Shown here one piece after another: positions 7,780 to 16,463 of a DNA stretch of 41,024 nt. A program made the translations under genes and the position numbers. The notes under the pieces are model-generated. The model was not told the origin of the DNA. It saw nothing but the letters and a program-made list of their open reading frames with translations, and did not search any database. Numbering within the stretch: the stretch's first letter is position 1; each line of letters begins with the position of its first letter. This DNA is from JAAZMI01 sp964603615 (lineage in GTDB: Bacteria; Bacillota; Dethiobacteria; DTU022; UBA8154): contig CAZRVU010000017.1 of the NCBI GenBank assembly GCA_964603615.1, positions 1-41,024 on the forward strand. Direction: 5' to 3'.

Positions 7780-7983
7780 TTAGATAGCCAAACGGCTATC
7801 TTTTCTTTTTTTGAAGAGATGGTGTTCTCGCAGATAAATAACCTTGTCGCTTACTGTTCCCATAGCAAAAAATACGTATTTGTTTTTTCCCGGCAGTCCA
7901 TATTCCATTTCCATAACATCTTTAGGAATTACATAGTATTTTTCTTTCCCTTTTTGCTTCAGCACAAATCTATAGCTAAACAT
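7780..7983 (-). CDS. Small hypothetical protein
   Basis: A 67-residue basic protein, unrecognised. It has beta-rich hydrophobic patches (YRFVLK, KYVFFAMGTVSDKVIYL) and a Lys/Arg-rich tail, and no membrane helix or cysteine motif. The SD GGAGG (7997-8001) lies 13 bp before the ATG, which is long. The last codons overlap the acs terminator hairpin (7782-7801), so the C-terminus may be constrained by the terminator or the frame may be fortuitous. Confidence 0.45.
   Translation of the reverse strand: MFSYRFVLKQKGKEKYYVIPKDVMEMEYGLPGKNKYVFFAMGTVSDKVIYLREHHLFKKRKDSRLAI
7782..7811 (+). terminator. Intrinsic terminator of acs
   Basis: AGATAGCC (7782-7789) and GGCTATCT (7794-7801) form a perfect 8-bp stem with an AAAC loop, followed by TTTCTTTTTTT on the plus strand. 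It lies 60 bp after the acs stop codon. Confidence 0.8.
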
Positions 7984-8489
7984 GATTTTTCACCATCCTC
8001 CAGTTGTCTTTATTTTGCCACAATTCTGTCTATAGTAAAAATGTCCTGGAACTATCTATGAACTATCTATGAACTATCTATGAACTATCTGGCTCATTAT
8101 TTATGCATGATTTCTTTTAATTTATCTCCTACTTTAATATACCATAAAACTTTTGACTTGTAAATAGGGAATATTCAAAAATTGCAGATTATGTTGAAGA
8201 TTTTATACCTTAAGGAAATACCTTACTTATAATCTTCTTTGTGCTAGGGGTAAATCCTCCTATTTTAGCCTGGAATAATGCAAAATCCACCTCTGCCTCA
8301 GGTAATATACGGGTAATATTTAAGGAAATTTTAGATATTATTTAAGGAAAGATGCCGCACAAGTTCAGTCTTATTCCTCTTTACTATTAGCGGTCCTGCT
8401 ATTAAGATAGAGTTAAGCAAGAAGATTAACAAACTTTTAAATAAGGCAGCGAATCAAAAAACGGTCTGCCAAAAAGGAGGAAAATTAAA
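7984..8489. other. Intergenic region upstream of double-receiver gene
   Basis: A 506-bp AT-rich region without a supported gene. It carries an 11-bp tandem repeat (8049-8090) and several AAGGAAAT-like short repeats near 8210-8350. I see no promoter I would defend. Confidence 0.5.
8049..8090. repeat. 11-bp tandem repeat (GAACTATCTAT)
   Basis: Three full copies (8049-8059, 8060-8070, 8071-8081) and a 9-bp partial fourth copy lie head to tail in the intergenic region. Confidence 0.85.
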
Positions 8490-9239
8490 ATGAGAGCGAG
8501 AATTCTTATTGTTGATCAGGAGCTTGCTTTTACTGTTGCCTTACAAGAGGAGCTGGTGAAGAGGAATTATGAAGTGTTTGTTGCCGATCATAAGTTGCTT
8601 GCGCAGGAATTTGTGCGGATTAAAAAGCCAGATTTCATTCTGCTGGGAACAATAGCCCCGCGCGGCGATGCTTTTCAACTGCACCAATGGTTGAAGACAT
8701 TTCCAACTACCAGGGAGTTGCCGACAATTGTGGTCGATGTTCCGGTGGAAAAACAACTGCACAGCGGGTGGCGTCGGGATGAAGGGCTCCGGTTGGAGGT
8801 AGATGATTATTTTTGCAGGCCCATTAAAACCACCGTCTTGGTACAAGTAATCGAAAAGCTGCTGGATGAAGCGACGCGGAAAATAAAAGTGCTCATTGCC
8901 GACGACCATGCCGTGGTGCGGGAAGGAATTAGCGCCCTGCTCAATCTGCAAAAAGATATGCTTATCGTTGGCGAAGCAATCGACGGCCAGGATGCCATCG
9001 ACAAAACGATGCAATTATTGCCCGATGTAGTCCTCATGGATATCGCCATGCCTGTAATGAACGGTATTGAAGCAACTAAACACATCGCCCGTGATTGCGA
9101 TCAGGTTAAGGTGCTCGTTCTCAGCCAGTATGATGACGAAGGCAATATCGCTGCCAGCAAGCAGGCCGGGGCCTATGGTTTTATTCCTAAAAAAAGCGTT
9201 AGCTCCCAGTTATTGGAGGCGATTAGAGCTGCTCACTAG
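8490..9239 (+). CDS. Double-receiver protein: pseudo-receiver plus intact receiver, no output domain
   Basis: A 249-residue protein with two CheY-like receivers in tandem. The first (residues 1-125) keeps the fold and VDQE start, but the phospho-acceptor position reads Gly53 (FILLGTIAP), so it cannot be phosphorylated in the usual way. The second (residues about 130-249) is canonical, with ADDH, Asp184 in VLMDIAMP and a Lys in FIPKKS. It resembles the receiver of the LuxR-type regulator at 4240-4893. No DNA-binding or enzymatic domain follows; the stop comes right after the receiver. The ATG at 8490 follows AAAAGGAGG. It could act as a phosphate sink, a phospho-relay intermediate or a partner-binding switch, perhaps fed by the GAF kinase. 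It lies upstream of the redox operon. Confidence 0.85.
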   Translation: MRARILIVDQELAFTVALQEELVKRNYEVFVADHKLLAQEFVRIKKPDFILLGTIAPRGDAFQLHQWLKTFPTTRELPTIVVDVPVEKQLHSGWRRDEGLRLEVDDYFCRPIKTTVLVQVIEKLLDEATRKIKVLIADDHAVVREGISALLNLQKDMLIVGEAIDGQDAIDKTMQLLPDVVLMDIAMPVMNGIEATKHIARDCDQVKVLVLSQYDDEGNIAASKQAGAYGFIPKKSVSSQLLEAIRAAH

Positions 9240-9254
9240 TTTTAAACAATTGCG

Positions 9255-9330
9255 GCTGCGTAAAAGAATCTTGCTGCGTAAAAGAATCTTGCTGCGTAAA
9301 AGATTGCGGCTATGTAAAAGATTTTGGCTA
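9255..9330. repeat. 18-bp tandem repeats after double-receiver gene
   Basis: GCTGCGTAAAAGAATCTT occurs at 9255-9272 and 9273-9290, followed by two degenerate copies to about 9330. The array begins 15 bp after the stop codon of the double-receiver gene. One frame reads as Arg/Leu/Lys-rich sequence, but no independent gene is supported. Confidence 0.8.
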
Positions 9331-9333
9331 CAA

Positions 9334-9404
9334 CCTGCGCCGGTCACCAGGCCAGCTAAACTACGATATTCCTAGCTTCCCTGGCAAACACATACCGGCG
9401 CAGG
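9334..9404 (+). promoter_or_regulatory. Long-range hairpin before the redox operon
   Basis: CCTGCGCCGGT (9334-9344) is perfectly complementary to ACCGGCGCAGG (9394-9404). Between the arms, CCAGG and AGCT segments can pair with AGCT and CCTGG, extending the fold. The structure ends 47 bp before the first gene of the operon and has no T-run, so it could be a leader element, a protein site or a terminator-like end of the preceding transcript. Confidence 0.5.
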
Positions 9405-9450
9405 ATAAATTATTTTAAATCACAGATCCAATTTGAAAGGAGGAAAATGA

Positions 9451-12237
9451 TTGCAACCAGTAACGATAACCATAAACCAGCGGGAAGTAAGTGGCCATAC
9501 AGGGATGACGATTTTGGAGCTAGCCCGGGAATCCGGCATAAAGATCCCAACAATCTGTGACCATCCACACCTGGCCCCGATTGGGGCCTGCCGCATCTGC
9601 CTGGTGGAAAATGAACAAAACGGTGCTTTGCTGGCCTCTTGTTCCACGCCCATTGCCCCCGGGATGATCATCAACACGGCCTCTCCCCGTGTTCTGGAAC
9701 ATCGTAAAATGCTTCTCAAATTAATGCTGGCCAGCCATCCTGACTCTTGTCTTGTCTGCGATAAGGGCAACACCTGCCAGCTACGCCAGATGGCTGCAGA
9801 TATGGGGATTGGCTTAATTGAACTAGACCGTATTCCACAACCGGCTGTTACTGAGGAGCTAAACCCTTTTATCTTTAGGGATATGAGCAAGTGTATCCTT
9901 TGTGCCCGTTGTATTCGCGCTTGTCAAGAGCTAGTCGTGGTAGGTGCCCTCGATTATTACGGGCGTGGTTTTAAGGCTAAACCGGCCACCATGCTTAATT
10001 TACCCTTAGAAAGTTCTGAATGTACCTTTTGCGGCACTTGCGTTAATCTTTGCCCCACCGGTGCACTAATGGAAAAAGAAGAAATCTACAGGGGTACCAT
10101 CAGCAAAGCCGTGCAAACCATCTGCCCCTTCTGTAGTTATGGTTGTAATATTTCCCTGGAAATTAAGGACAATATGGTCGTCCGCGCGAAGCCCGTCCCG
10201 TCTGATGCTAATGGCAGGCCGGAGGCTCTCTGCGTCAGGGGTAGTTATGGTTTGGATTTCATCCATAGCCCGGATAGATTGACCAAGCCGTTACTTAAAA
10301 AAGATGGCCATTTCGAGGAGGTATCCTGGGAAGAGGCCCTAACCGCCACCGCCGAAGCCTTAAAACAGATCCGGACGGAGCACGGAGCCGACAGCCTGGC
10401 GGTTTTAGGTTCGTCAAACTGCACCAACGAAGAAAATTACCTGCTGCAAAGGTTTGCCCGCGGCGTATTGGGCACAAATAATATTGATAGCAGCGGTTGC
10501 CTTGAACAAGAAAATACCCGGCAGGTCTTTAACGACTCCTTCGGTTTCCCCGGGATCGCCTACAGCCTCGATGATTTGGAGCAAGCGGATGTAATTTTAG
10601 TGGCAGGGGCCGATCCCGAAACTGCTACGCCCCAGGTTGATTACCTGCTCAAGCGGGCCGTTAAATTGCACGGGGCAAAATTAATCCTGATCGATCCCCG
10701 CCAAACCAAACTTTCTTTTTTCGCCGATCACTGGCTACAGCCAAAGATAGGCACCGACCTCGCCTTGCTCAACACTTTAGCACAGATTATTATTGATGAA
10801 GATTTGATCGATCAAGAATTTGTAATGCGCAAAACAGAGAATTATTCTGCTCTGGCCAAATCTTTGGAAAATGTTTCACCGGCCCAGACGGCAGCCATCA
10901 CCGGCATTGCAGAAGAAGAGATGCGCCTTGCCGCCAGGCTTTACGCTAGAGCCGGCAAAGCTGCAATTATTTTTGGTACGGGAATCACACAGCAGGCTCA
11001 GGGCAAGGCAAATATTCAAGCTCTACTCAACCTGGCCCTCTTGACAGGCAATGTCTGGCATCAAGGGGGCGGCCTGCATACCCTGCTTAAAGAGTGCAAT
11101 GCCCAGGGGGCCTGCGATATGGGAACGTTACCTGCCTTCCTGCCGGGATATCAACCTGTGGAAGACGCACAGGCCAGGCAAAGATTTGCAGAGCACTGGC
11201 AGGTAGATTTGCCGGCCAAGCCAGGGCTGAACGCTTTAGAAACTATTCTACAGGCCAAAGCAGGGAAAATTAGGGGTTTGTACATAACCGGCGAGAACCC
11301 CCTGTCTAGTTTCCCCCAGTCGGATCTGGTTCAAGAAGCTTTAAGCTCCTTGGACTTTTTGGTTGTGCAGGATCTGTTTCTGACGGAGACCGCCAGGCTA
11401 GCCAATGTTGTTTTGCCTGCCGCTAGCTTTGCGGAAAAGGAAGGGACTTTTACTAACCTCGAGGGTAAAGTGCAAAAGATCCGGCAGGCGATTGAACCTT
11501 TGGGTGAAAGCAAGCCGGACTGGCAGATCATCTTGCAATTGTCCACAGCGCTGTCACAACCGATGCCTTTTTCCTCTCTCCAGGAGGTAGAAGCAGAGAT
11601 GGCCGGGCTGATTTCTTTATACGAAGACCAAACAGAGGAAAAAGCCCCGGGGGAAGAAGAAGATTTTTGGAATACAAAAACAACAGATCGCCTGTCCTTA
11701 AAAAAATTTCCCAGCTTCCTGCCCGTGGCATACACTCTCCCGGCGGAGGCAGGGGCAACAGCTTCGGCAGGGGTAGCAGCGGCGGCAGGGGCTACAGCTT
11801 CGGCAGAGGTAGCAGCTTCGGCAGGGGCAACAGCTTCGGCAGGGGCAACAGTGGCAGATGATGAATTTCCTTTTATGCTTTTGACAGAAACTACGTTATT
11901 TCATGCCGGCAGCGGTAGCAGAAGTTCAAGATCCAAAAGGCTGGGTAAGTATGACTCTTCATTTTTTGTGAGGATTAATGATGCAGATGCCCAAAAACTG
12001 GGGCTACAAAGTGGGGAACCGGTGCAGGTGATCTCGGCTATCGGGCGGCTGCCCGCCAATGTGGAGATTACGAACACTTTACCGCAAGGCGTGGTCTCTT
12101 TACCCCGCTCCAGGCCCGACCGGCCAGCCATCGGCCTTTTTAGTCTTCAAGCAGCGATGGCGGGTGCGGCAGATGCAGCGGATAAAACCCCGGCCTTGCA
12201 AACATGCTATGTCCGGATAGAAAGGAGCCAGCCATGA
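9451..12237 (+). CDS. NuoG/formate-dehydrogenase-like molybdopterin oxidoreductase subunit
   Basis: A 928-residue protein built like the alpha subunit of NAD-dependent formate dehydrogenases and NuoG. It has an N-terminal 2Fe-2S domain (Cys in CDHPHLAPIGACRIC), a His-Cys3 cluster motif (HPDSCLVCDKGNTC), two 4Fe-4S ferredoxin motifs (CILCARCIRAC, CTFCGTCVNLCP), a CPFCSYGC 4Fe-4S site at about residue 223, then the molybdopterin-binding domains. In canonical enzymes NNVDH is followed by a Cys or Sec that ligates Mo/W. Here NNIDSSGCLEQENT puts Glu352 at that position by equal-length alignment from memory, with a Cys two residues earlier. No in-frame TGA exists. Residues about 765-804 are an Ala/Ser/Gly/Thr-rich repeat linker before the C-terminal domain. 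The start is TTG at 9451 behind AAAGGAGG. It overlaps nuoE by ATGA. It may be an electron-transfer scaffold rather than a formate dehydrogenase. Confidence 0.8.
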   Translation: MQPVTITINQREVSGHTGMTILELARESGIKIPTICDHPHLAPIGACRICLVENEQNGALLASCSTPIAPGMIINTASPRVLEHRKMLLKLMLASHPDSCLVCDKGNTCQLRQMAADMGIGLIELDRIPQPAVTEELNPFIFRDMSKCILCARCIRACQELVVVGALDYYGRGFKAKPATMLNLPLESSECTFCGTCVNLCPTGALMEKEEIYRGTISKAVQTICPFCSYGCNISLEIKDNMVVRAKPVPSDANGRPEALCVRGSYGLDFIHSPDRLTKPLLKKDGHFEEVSWEEALTATAEALKQIRTEHGADSLAVLGSSNCTNEENYLLQRFARGVLGTNNIDSSGCLEQENTRQVFNDSFGFPGIAYSLDDLEQADVILVAGADPETATPQVDYLLKRAVKLHGAKLILIDPRQTKLSFFADHWLQPKIGTDLALLNTLAQIIIDEDLIDQEFVMRKTENYSALAKSLENVSPAQTAAITGIAEEEMRLAARLYARAGKAAIIFGTGITQQAQGKANIQALLNLALLTGNVWHQGGGLHTLLKECNAQGACDMGTLPAFLPGYQPVEDAQARQRFAEHWQVDLPAKPGLNALETILQAKAGKIRGLYITGENPLSSFPQSDLVQEALSSLDFLVVQDLFLTETARLANVVLPAASFAEKEGTFTNLEGKVQKIRQAIEPLGESKPDWQIILQLSTALSQPMPFSSLQEVEAEMAGLISLYEDQTEEKAPGEEEDFWNTKTTDRLSLKKFPSFLPVAYTLPAEAGATASAGVAAAAGATASAEVAASAGATASAGATVADDEFPFMLLTETTLFHAGSGSRSSRSKRLGKYDSSFFVRINDADAQKLGLQSGEPVQVISAIGRLPANVEITNTLPQGVVSLPRSRPDRPAIGLFSLQAAMAGAADAADKTPALQTCYVRIERSQP
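11743..11862. repeat. In-frame tandem repeat encoding Ala/Gly/Ser/Thr-rich linker
   Basis: Degenerate 15-18-bp units related to GCAGGGGCAACAGCTTCG repeat about seven times inside the NuoG/formate-dehydrogenase-like gene, coding AGATASAG-type blocks. The complexity is far below that of the rest of the gene, and the repeat separates the main molybdopterin domain from the C-terminal domain. Confidence 0.8.
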
Positions 12238-12716
12238 ACAATAATAAAGGTGTAGCGGAGATTGATGCCCAACGATTACAAGAATTGGTGGCAGAACACA
12301 GCGCGCTGCGCTGGCCTTTGATCCCTCTTTTGCAAAAGATACAAGATGAGTTTGGCTTTATCCCTCCTGCCTCTATCCCGCTCATTGCCCGGGAACTCAA
12401 GCTTTATCCCAGCGAGGTGCAGGGCGTAATTTCTTTCTATTCCCAGCTTTATACTGAACCCCGCGGCCGTAAAACGGTGCGCGTCTGCCGGGGGACAGCC
12501 TGCCACGTCCGGGGAGGAAAAACCATTCTCAAGCTGGTCAAGCAACATTTGGGAATAGATGAAGGCGAGACCACGGATGATCTGGAATATACATTGGAAA
12601 CGGTAGCCTGTATCGGTGTATGCGCCCTGGCTCCCAATATCGTTATCGGCGATCAGGTTTATGGCAATTTGAACCCTCAAAAGCTGGGGCAGCTCTTGAA
12701 GAGGAATGGAGGATAA
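12234..12716 (+). CDS. nuoE: NuoE-like 2Fe-2S subunit
   Basis: A 160-residue thioredoxin-like 2Fe-2S protein of the NuoE/HydA-partner family, which passes electrons between the NuoF flavin and the iron-sulfur chain. The four cluster cysteines are in VCRGTACHVRGG and ACIGVCALAP (C-x4-C and C-x3-C), and the N-terminal helical region typical of the family is present. I chose the ATG at 12234, which overlaps the upstream stop as ATGA and has AAAGGAG 5 bp before it; an upstream ATG at 12204 has no SD. Translation is surely coupled to both neighbours. Confidence 0.92.
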   Translation: MNNNKGVAEIDAQRLQELVAEHSALRWPLIPLLQKIQDEFGFIPPASIPLIARELKLYPSEVQGVISFYSQLYTEPRGRKTVRVCRGTACHVRGGKTILKLVKQHLGIDEGETTDDLEYTLETVACIGVCALAPNIVIGDQVYGNLNPQKLGQLLKRNGG

Positions 12717-12720
12717 TATC

Positions 12721-15700
12721 GTGTCTACCAGTCGCAAAATCCTTGTATGTCAAGAGACGCCGTGCCTCTCTATGGGCTCTGACTTGATCTACGCAGGGCT
12801 TAAAGAGGAAGTGGCCCGGCTGGAGCTAAATAATGTAACGGTGGAATCCAGCGGCTGCCACGGCCACGGGCTTTGTGCGCAGGGTCCCAGCGTCGTGGTC
12901 GAGCCGGATGGTATCTTTTATATCAATGTTCAGGTCGAGGATATACCTGAAATTGTTAGCTCGCACCTGCGGGACGGTATTCCCGTAGAACGCCTGCTCT
13001 ATCATAACCCGGTAACGGGAAAGGCTATACCCCGTTATGCAGATGTCAACTTTTATAATAAGCAAGAGCGTGTCATCCTGCAAAACTGCGGGCGCATTAA
13101 CCCGGAAAAAATCGAAGACTCTCTCGCGGTAGGGGGTTATCAGGCCCTGCGGAAGGCTCTTTTGGAGATGACACCGGATGAAGTCATCGCCGAGATCGAT
13201 AAATCCGGCTTGCGTGGCCGCGGCGGCGCTGGTTTTCCCACCGCCCGCAAATGGCAGTTCTGCCGCAGCGCGCCCGGTGAGCAGAAATATATGATCTGTA
13301 ACGCCGATGAGGGGGACCCGGGGGCCTTTATGGACCGCTCTATCTTAGAAGCCGACCCGCACAGGCTGCTGGAAGGGCTAATCATCGCCGGCTATGCCAT
13401 CGGCGCCAGCGAAGCCTATATCTACGTGCGGGCAGAATACCCCCTGGCCGTGATGAGAACACGCCTGGCCCTGGACCAGGCCCACGCCAAAGGTTTTTTG
13501 GGAGACAATATCCTGGGTTCGGGCTTCAACTTTAAAATAAATATCAAAGAGGGAGCCGGTTCCTTCGTCTGCGGCGAAGAAACTGCTTTGATTGCTTCCA
13601 TTGAAAGCCGCCGGGGTATGCCCCGCCCCCGCCCCCCGTTTCCCGCCCAGTCGGGGCTGGACGGAAAGCCCACTATCATTAACAACGTCAAAACCCTTTC
13701 TTCAGTCCCTGTAATCATTGCTCGCGGTGCAGAATGGTTCGCCGGCATCGGCAGTGGAAAGAGCAAGGGCACCGCCGTCTTTGCCCTCACCGGCAAAGTG
13801 AACAACAGCGGGTTGGTGGAGGTGCCCATGGGCACGCCCTTGTCCACCATTGTCTTTGATATCGGCGGCGGTATTCCCCGTGACAAGCAATTTAAAGCGG
13901 TCCAAACCGGCGGCCCCTCGGGGGGCTGCATCCCGGCCCGCTTTATGGATACCCCCGTGGAGTTTGAAACTCTGGCCGGGTTGGGTTCGATCATGGGCTC
14001 CGGCGGCATGGTCGTCATGGATGATGCCACCTGCATGGTGGAGATTGCCCGCTATTTTGTGAGCTTTACGCAATCAGAATCCTGTGGAAAATGTGTTCCT
14101 TGCCGCCTGGGTACCAGGCAGATGTTAGAGATATTGACCAGGATTACCCAGGGCCAGGGACGTGATGAGGATCTGGATCTATTATTCAAGATTGCTAAAA
14201 CAGTGAAAGAAACCTCCCTTTGCGGGCTGGGGCAAACCTGTCCCAACCCGGTGCTAACTACTTTGAACTATTTTTTAGATGAATATAAGGCGCATATCGA
14301 GGAGAAAAAATGCCCGGCGGCTGTCTGCGATGCCCTGATGATCTCCCCTTGCCAGCACACCTGCCCTGTGGGCATCGATATTCCCAGGTATGTAGCGCAG
14401 ATCGGCTCCGGTGATTATCTGGCATCGGTAGAAACGATCCGGGAGCGCAATCCCTTTCCCGCCATCTGCGGGCGAATCTGTCACCATCCCTGTGAAAACC
14501 GCTGCCGGCGGGGAGAGCTGGACGAACCGGTTGCTATCAGGGCATTGAAGCGCTTTGCTGCCGATTGGTACTTTGAAAATATCGAGCAGTTGCCGCCACC
14601 GGAACCTTTTAACATTCTCTATCCCCAAAAAGTAGCGGTCATTGGCGCCGGCCCCTGCGGCCTCTCCTGCGCCTACTTTCTGGCACAGATGGGTTACCCG
14701 GTCACAGTTTTTGAAGCGCTGCCCGTAGGCGGCGGCATGCTTTCCGTAGCTATCCCCAATTTCCGCCTGCCCCAGGAAGTAATCGATGCCGAGATAGAAT
14801 ATATCACCCGGCGCGGCGTGGAGATCAAGTACAACACACCCCTCAACATCAATTTTACGATCGAAGATCTGCGCAAAGAAGGCTATGAGGCTGTCTTCAT
14901 CGCTGCCGGCGCACAAAAAAGCCAAAACATCGGCATCCCCGGCGAGCTGGAAGACCTCGAGGGCTTCCATTACGGCCTGCGCTTTTTAAGGGATGTTAAG
15001 GTCAACAAGCCCATTAACGTGGGGCGCCGCGTGGCGATTATCGGCGGCGGTAACGTGGCCTTGGATACCGCCCGCACGGCCGTGCGACTCGGTGCAGAGG
15101 AAGTTACCATTTATTACCGTCGCTCGAGGGAAGAGATGCCCGTCTCCGATATAGAATACGAAGAAACTTTGGACGAAGGCGTGCAGATAAACTTTTTGGT
15201 CAGCCCGGCCCGCATCGTCAGCGAAGATTGGAAGGTCGTCGGCTTGCAGTGCATTAAGATGCAGTTAGGCGAACCGGGTGCCGATGGGCGCCGTCGCCCT
15301 GTCGCCATACCCGGCACTGAATTTTCCGTGGAGGCCGATACTGTTTTTGCTGCTGTTGGCCAGGCCCCGGACCTGTCATTTTTACCGCCGGACAGCGCTC
15401 TGGAGCGTACGCGGTGGGAAACATTGGTCGTGGATAAAAATAACCTGACCTCTAATATCCCCGGCGTCTTTGCCGGCGGGGACTTTGTTACGGGACCGGA
15501 CATGATCATCGAAGCCATCGCCGCCGGCAGAAGAGGAGCGTTGGCCATCGACAAATATATGAAAGGCGATCCCTCGCGAGTGGTGATGTACGACCTCAAG
15601 CCCAGCGAAATTACTGAAAAGATCTCCGAAGAAGAGGAAGCCTCCTGGGAGCCCCAGTACAGGCCGCCAATACCCCGGCTCCCCTTCGAGGAAAGAAAAC

Positions 15701-15789
15701 GAAGTTTTGAGGAAACAGAGTTGGGTCTTAAGGAAGAGCAGGCTAGGCAGGAAAGCAAACGTTGCTTGCGCTGCGATTTGGAAATATAA
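12721..15789 (+). CDS. NuoF-GltD fusion: NADH-FMN/4Fe-4S subunit fused to NADPH/FAD module
   Basis: A 1022-residue fusion. Residues 1-90 are a thioredoxin-like 2Fe-2S domain (CQETPC; GCHGHGLC). Residues about 110-520 are NuoF, with the FMN/NADH loop GRGGAGFPTARKW near 165, an SLBB region and the 4Fe-4S site SCGKCVPC near 454 plus a later Cys. Instead of the usual C-terminal ferredoxin domain, residues about 530-1015 form a GltD-like module: an N-terminal Cys-rich helical domain (CQHTCPVGIDIPRY; CGRICHHPCENRC), an FAD Rossmann motif (VAVIGAGPCGLSCAY, about 637) and an NADP-type motif (VAIIGGGNVALDTA, about 770). It ends with CLRCDLE. GTG at 12721 has GGAGG 8 bp upstream; ATG at 12706 is the alternative. 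The protein could link NADH, NADPH and an iron-sulfur chain, as expected of flavin-based bifurcating or transhydrogenating complexes. Confidence 0.88.
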   Translation: MSTSRKILVCQETPCLSMGSDLIYAGLKEEVARLELNNVTVESSGCHGHGLCAQGPSVVVEPDGIFYINVQVEDIPEIVSSHLRDGIPVERLLYHNPVTGKAIPRYADVNFYNKQERVILQNCGRINPEKIEDSLAVGGYQALRKALLEMTPDEVIAEIDKSGLRGRGGAGFPTARKWQFCRSAPGEQKYMICNADEGDPGAFMDRSILEADPHRLLEGLIIAGYAIGASEAYIYVRAEYPLAVMRTRLALDQAHAKGFLGDNILGSGFNFKINIKEGAGSFVCGEETALIASIESRRGMPRPRPPFPAQSGLDGKPTIINNVKTLSSVPVIIARGAEWFAGIGSGKSKGTAVFALTGKVNNSGLVEVPMGTPLSTIVFDIGGGIPRDKQFKAVQTGGPSGGCIPARFMDTPVEFETLAGLGSIMGSGGMVVMDDATCMVEIARYFVSFTQSESCGKCVPCRLGTRQMLEILTRITQGQGRDEDLDLLFKIAKTVKETSLCGLGQTCPNPVLTTLNYFLDEYKAHIEEKKCPAAVCDALMISPCQHTCPVGIDIPRYVAQIGSGDYLASVETIRERNPFPAICGRICHHPCENRCRRGELDEPVAIRALKRFAADWYFENIEQLPPPEPFNILYPQKVAVIGAGPCGLSCAYFLAQMGYPVTVFEALPVGGGMLSVAIPNFRLPQEVIDAEIEYITRRGVEIKYNTPLNINFTIEDLRKEGYEAVFIAAGAQKSQNIGIPGELEDLEGFHYGLRFLRDVKVNKPINVGRRVAIIGGGNVALDTARTAVRLGAEEVTIYYRRSREEMPVSDIEYEETLDEGVQINFLVSPARIVSEDWKVVGLQCIKMQLGEPGADGRRRPVAIPGTEFSVEADTVFAAVGQAPDLSFLPPDSALERTRWETLVVDKNNLTSNIPGVFAGGDFVTGPDMIIEAIAAGRRGALAIDKYMKGDPSRVVMYDLKPSEITEKISEEEEASWEPQYRPPIPRLPFEERKRSFEETELGLKEEQARQESKRCLRCDLEI

Positions 15790-15798
15790 AGGAGGCCC

Positions 15799-16461
15799 AT
15801 GATGAAATCTATAACAAAGCAGAAGCCCTTTGATGAAGTGAAGCAGCTAGTTGAAAATTTTAACCGTATCTATCTCGTTGGCTGCGGGACGTGTGCAACG
15901 ATGACCAAAACCGGCGGAATAGATGAAGTTCAGGCTATGAAAGAGAGCTTGCAAGACGAGGGCAAGCTCATCACCGGGTGGATCGTCATCCCCACCGCTT
16001 GTGATGAAATGACGGCAGAGATGGTCACAGAAAACGAAAAAGCCGTGCATGACGCGCAATGTATCATTGTCATGGCTTGCGCCCTGGGCGTGCAGCGGGT
16101 TAATTCTAGCTGGAGCAAACCAGTTATCCCGGCGTTGGATACCCTTTTTATCGGCATGGAAGAAAGCCCGGGGAAATTTTTCGAAGCTTGTGATCAGTGC
16201 GGCCAGTGCATCCTGGGCGAAACAGCAGGCATCTGCCCGCTGACCGCCTGCCACAAAGGCTTATTGAATGGCCCCTGCGGTGGCACAAACAACGGCAAAT
16301 GCGAAGTTGATCCGGAAAGAGACTGTGCCTTTACGCTCATTTATGAACGGCTCAAAGCACAGGGCCGGTTGGACTTGATGCGCAAATATCATCCCCCTAA
16401 AAATTACCAGGTAATGCCCCGGCCAAGAAGGACAATGTTACTACCAGAAAGGGGGAAATAA
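15799..16461 (+). CDS. metV: MetV-like methylenetetrahydrofolate reductase C-terminal/zinc-iron-sulfur subunit
   Basis: A 220-residue protein of the MTHFR_C family (MetV), the small partner of MetF in acetogens. It holds a Rossmann-like part (residues 20-125) starting with a VGCGTCAT cysteine pair, and a C-terminal Cys cluster region (CDQCGQCILGETAGICP, GPCGG, KCEVDPERDC) that binds a metal and a 4Fe-4S cluster in the family. It starts at ATG 15799 after AAAGGAGG; the next codon is also ATG and has better spacing. It follows the NuoF-GltD gene by 9 bp and precedes metF by 2 bp. In other acetogens MetV links MetF to RnfC2 or Hdr/Mvh-type proteins; here the neighbours point to a NuoEFG-type partner. 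Confidence 0.9.
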   Translation: MMKSITKQKPFDEVKQLVENFNRIYLVGCGTCATMTKTGGIDEVQAMKESLQDEGKLITGWIVIPTACDEMTAEMVTENEKAVHDAQCIIVMACALGVQRVNSSWSKPVIPALDTLFIGMEESPGKFFEACDQCGQCILGETAGICPLTACHKGLLNGPCGGTNNGKCEVDPERDCAFTLIYERLKAQGRLDLMRKYHPPKNYQVMPRPRRTMLLPERGK

Positions 16462-16463
16462 AA

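Noticed and set aside
8049..8090. Possible CRISPR array
   Set aside because: Units are 11 bp and contiguous with no spacers; no cas genes are present. The other tandem repeats in the window fail for the same reason.
10474..10540. Selenocysteine (TGA) in the formate-dehydrogenase-like gene
   Set aside because: The frame is uninterrupted and the expected position is GAA (Glu); no in-frame TGA or SECIS-like hairpin was seen.
11667..11861. Gly/Arg-rich frame overlapping the Ala-rich repeat in another phase
   Set aside because: It is a shadow of the repeat inside the redox subunit gene; no SD or independent support.
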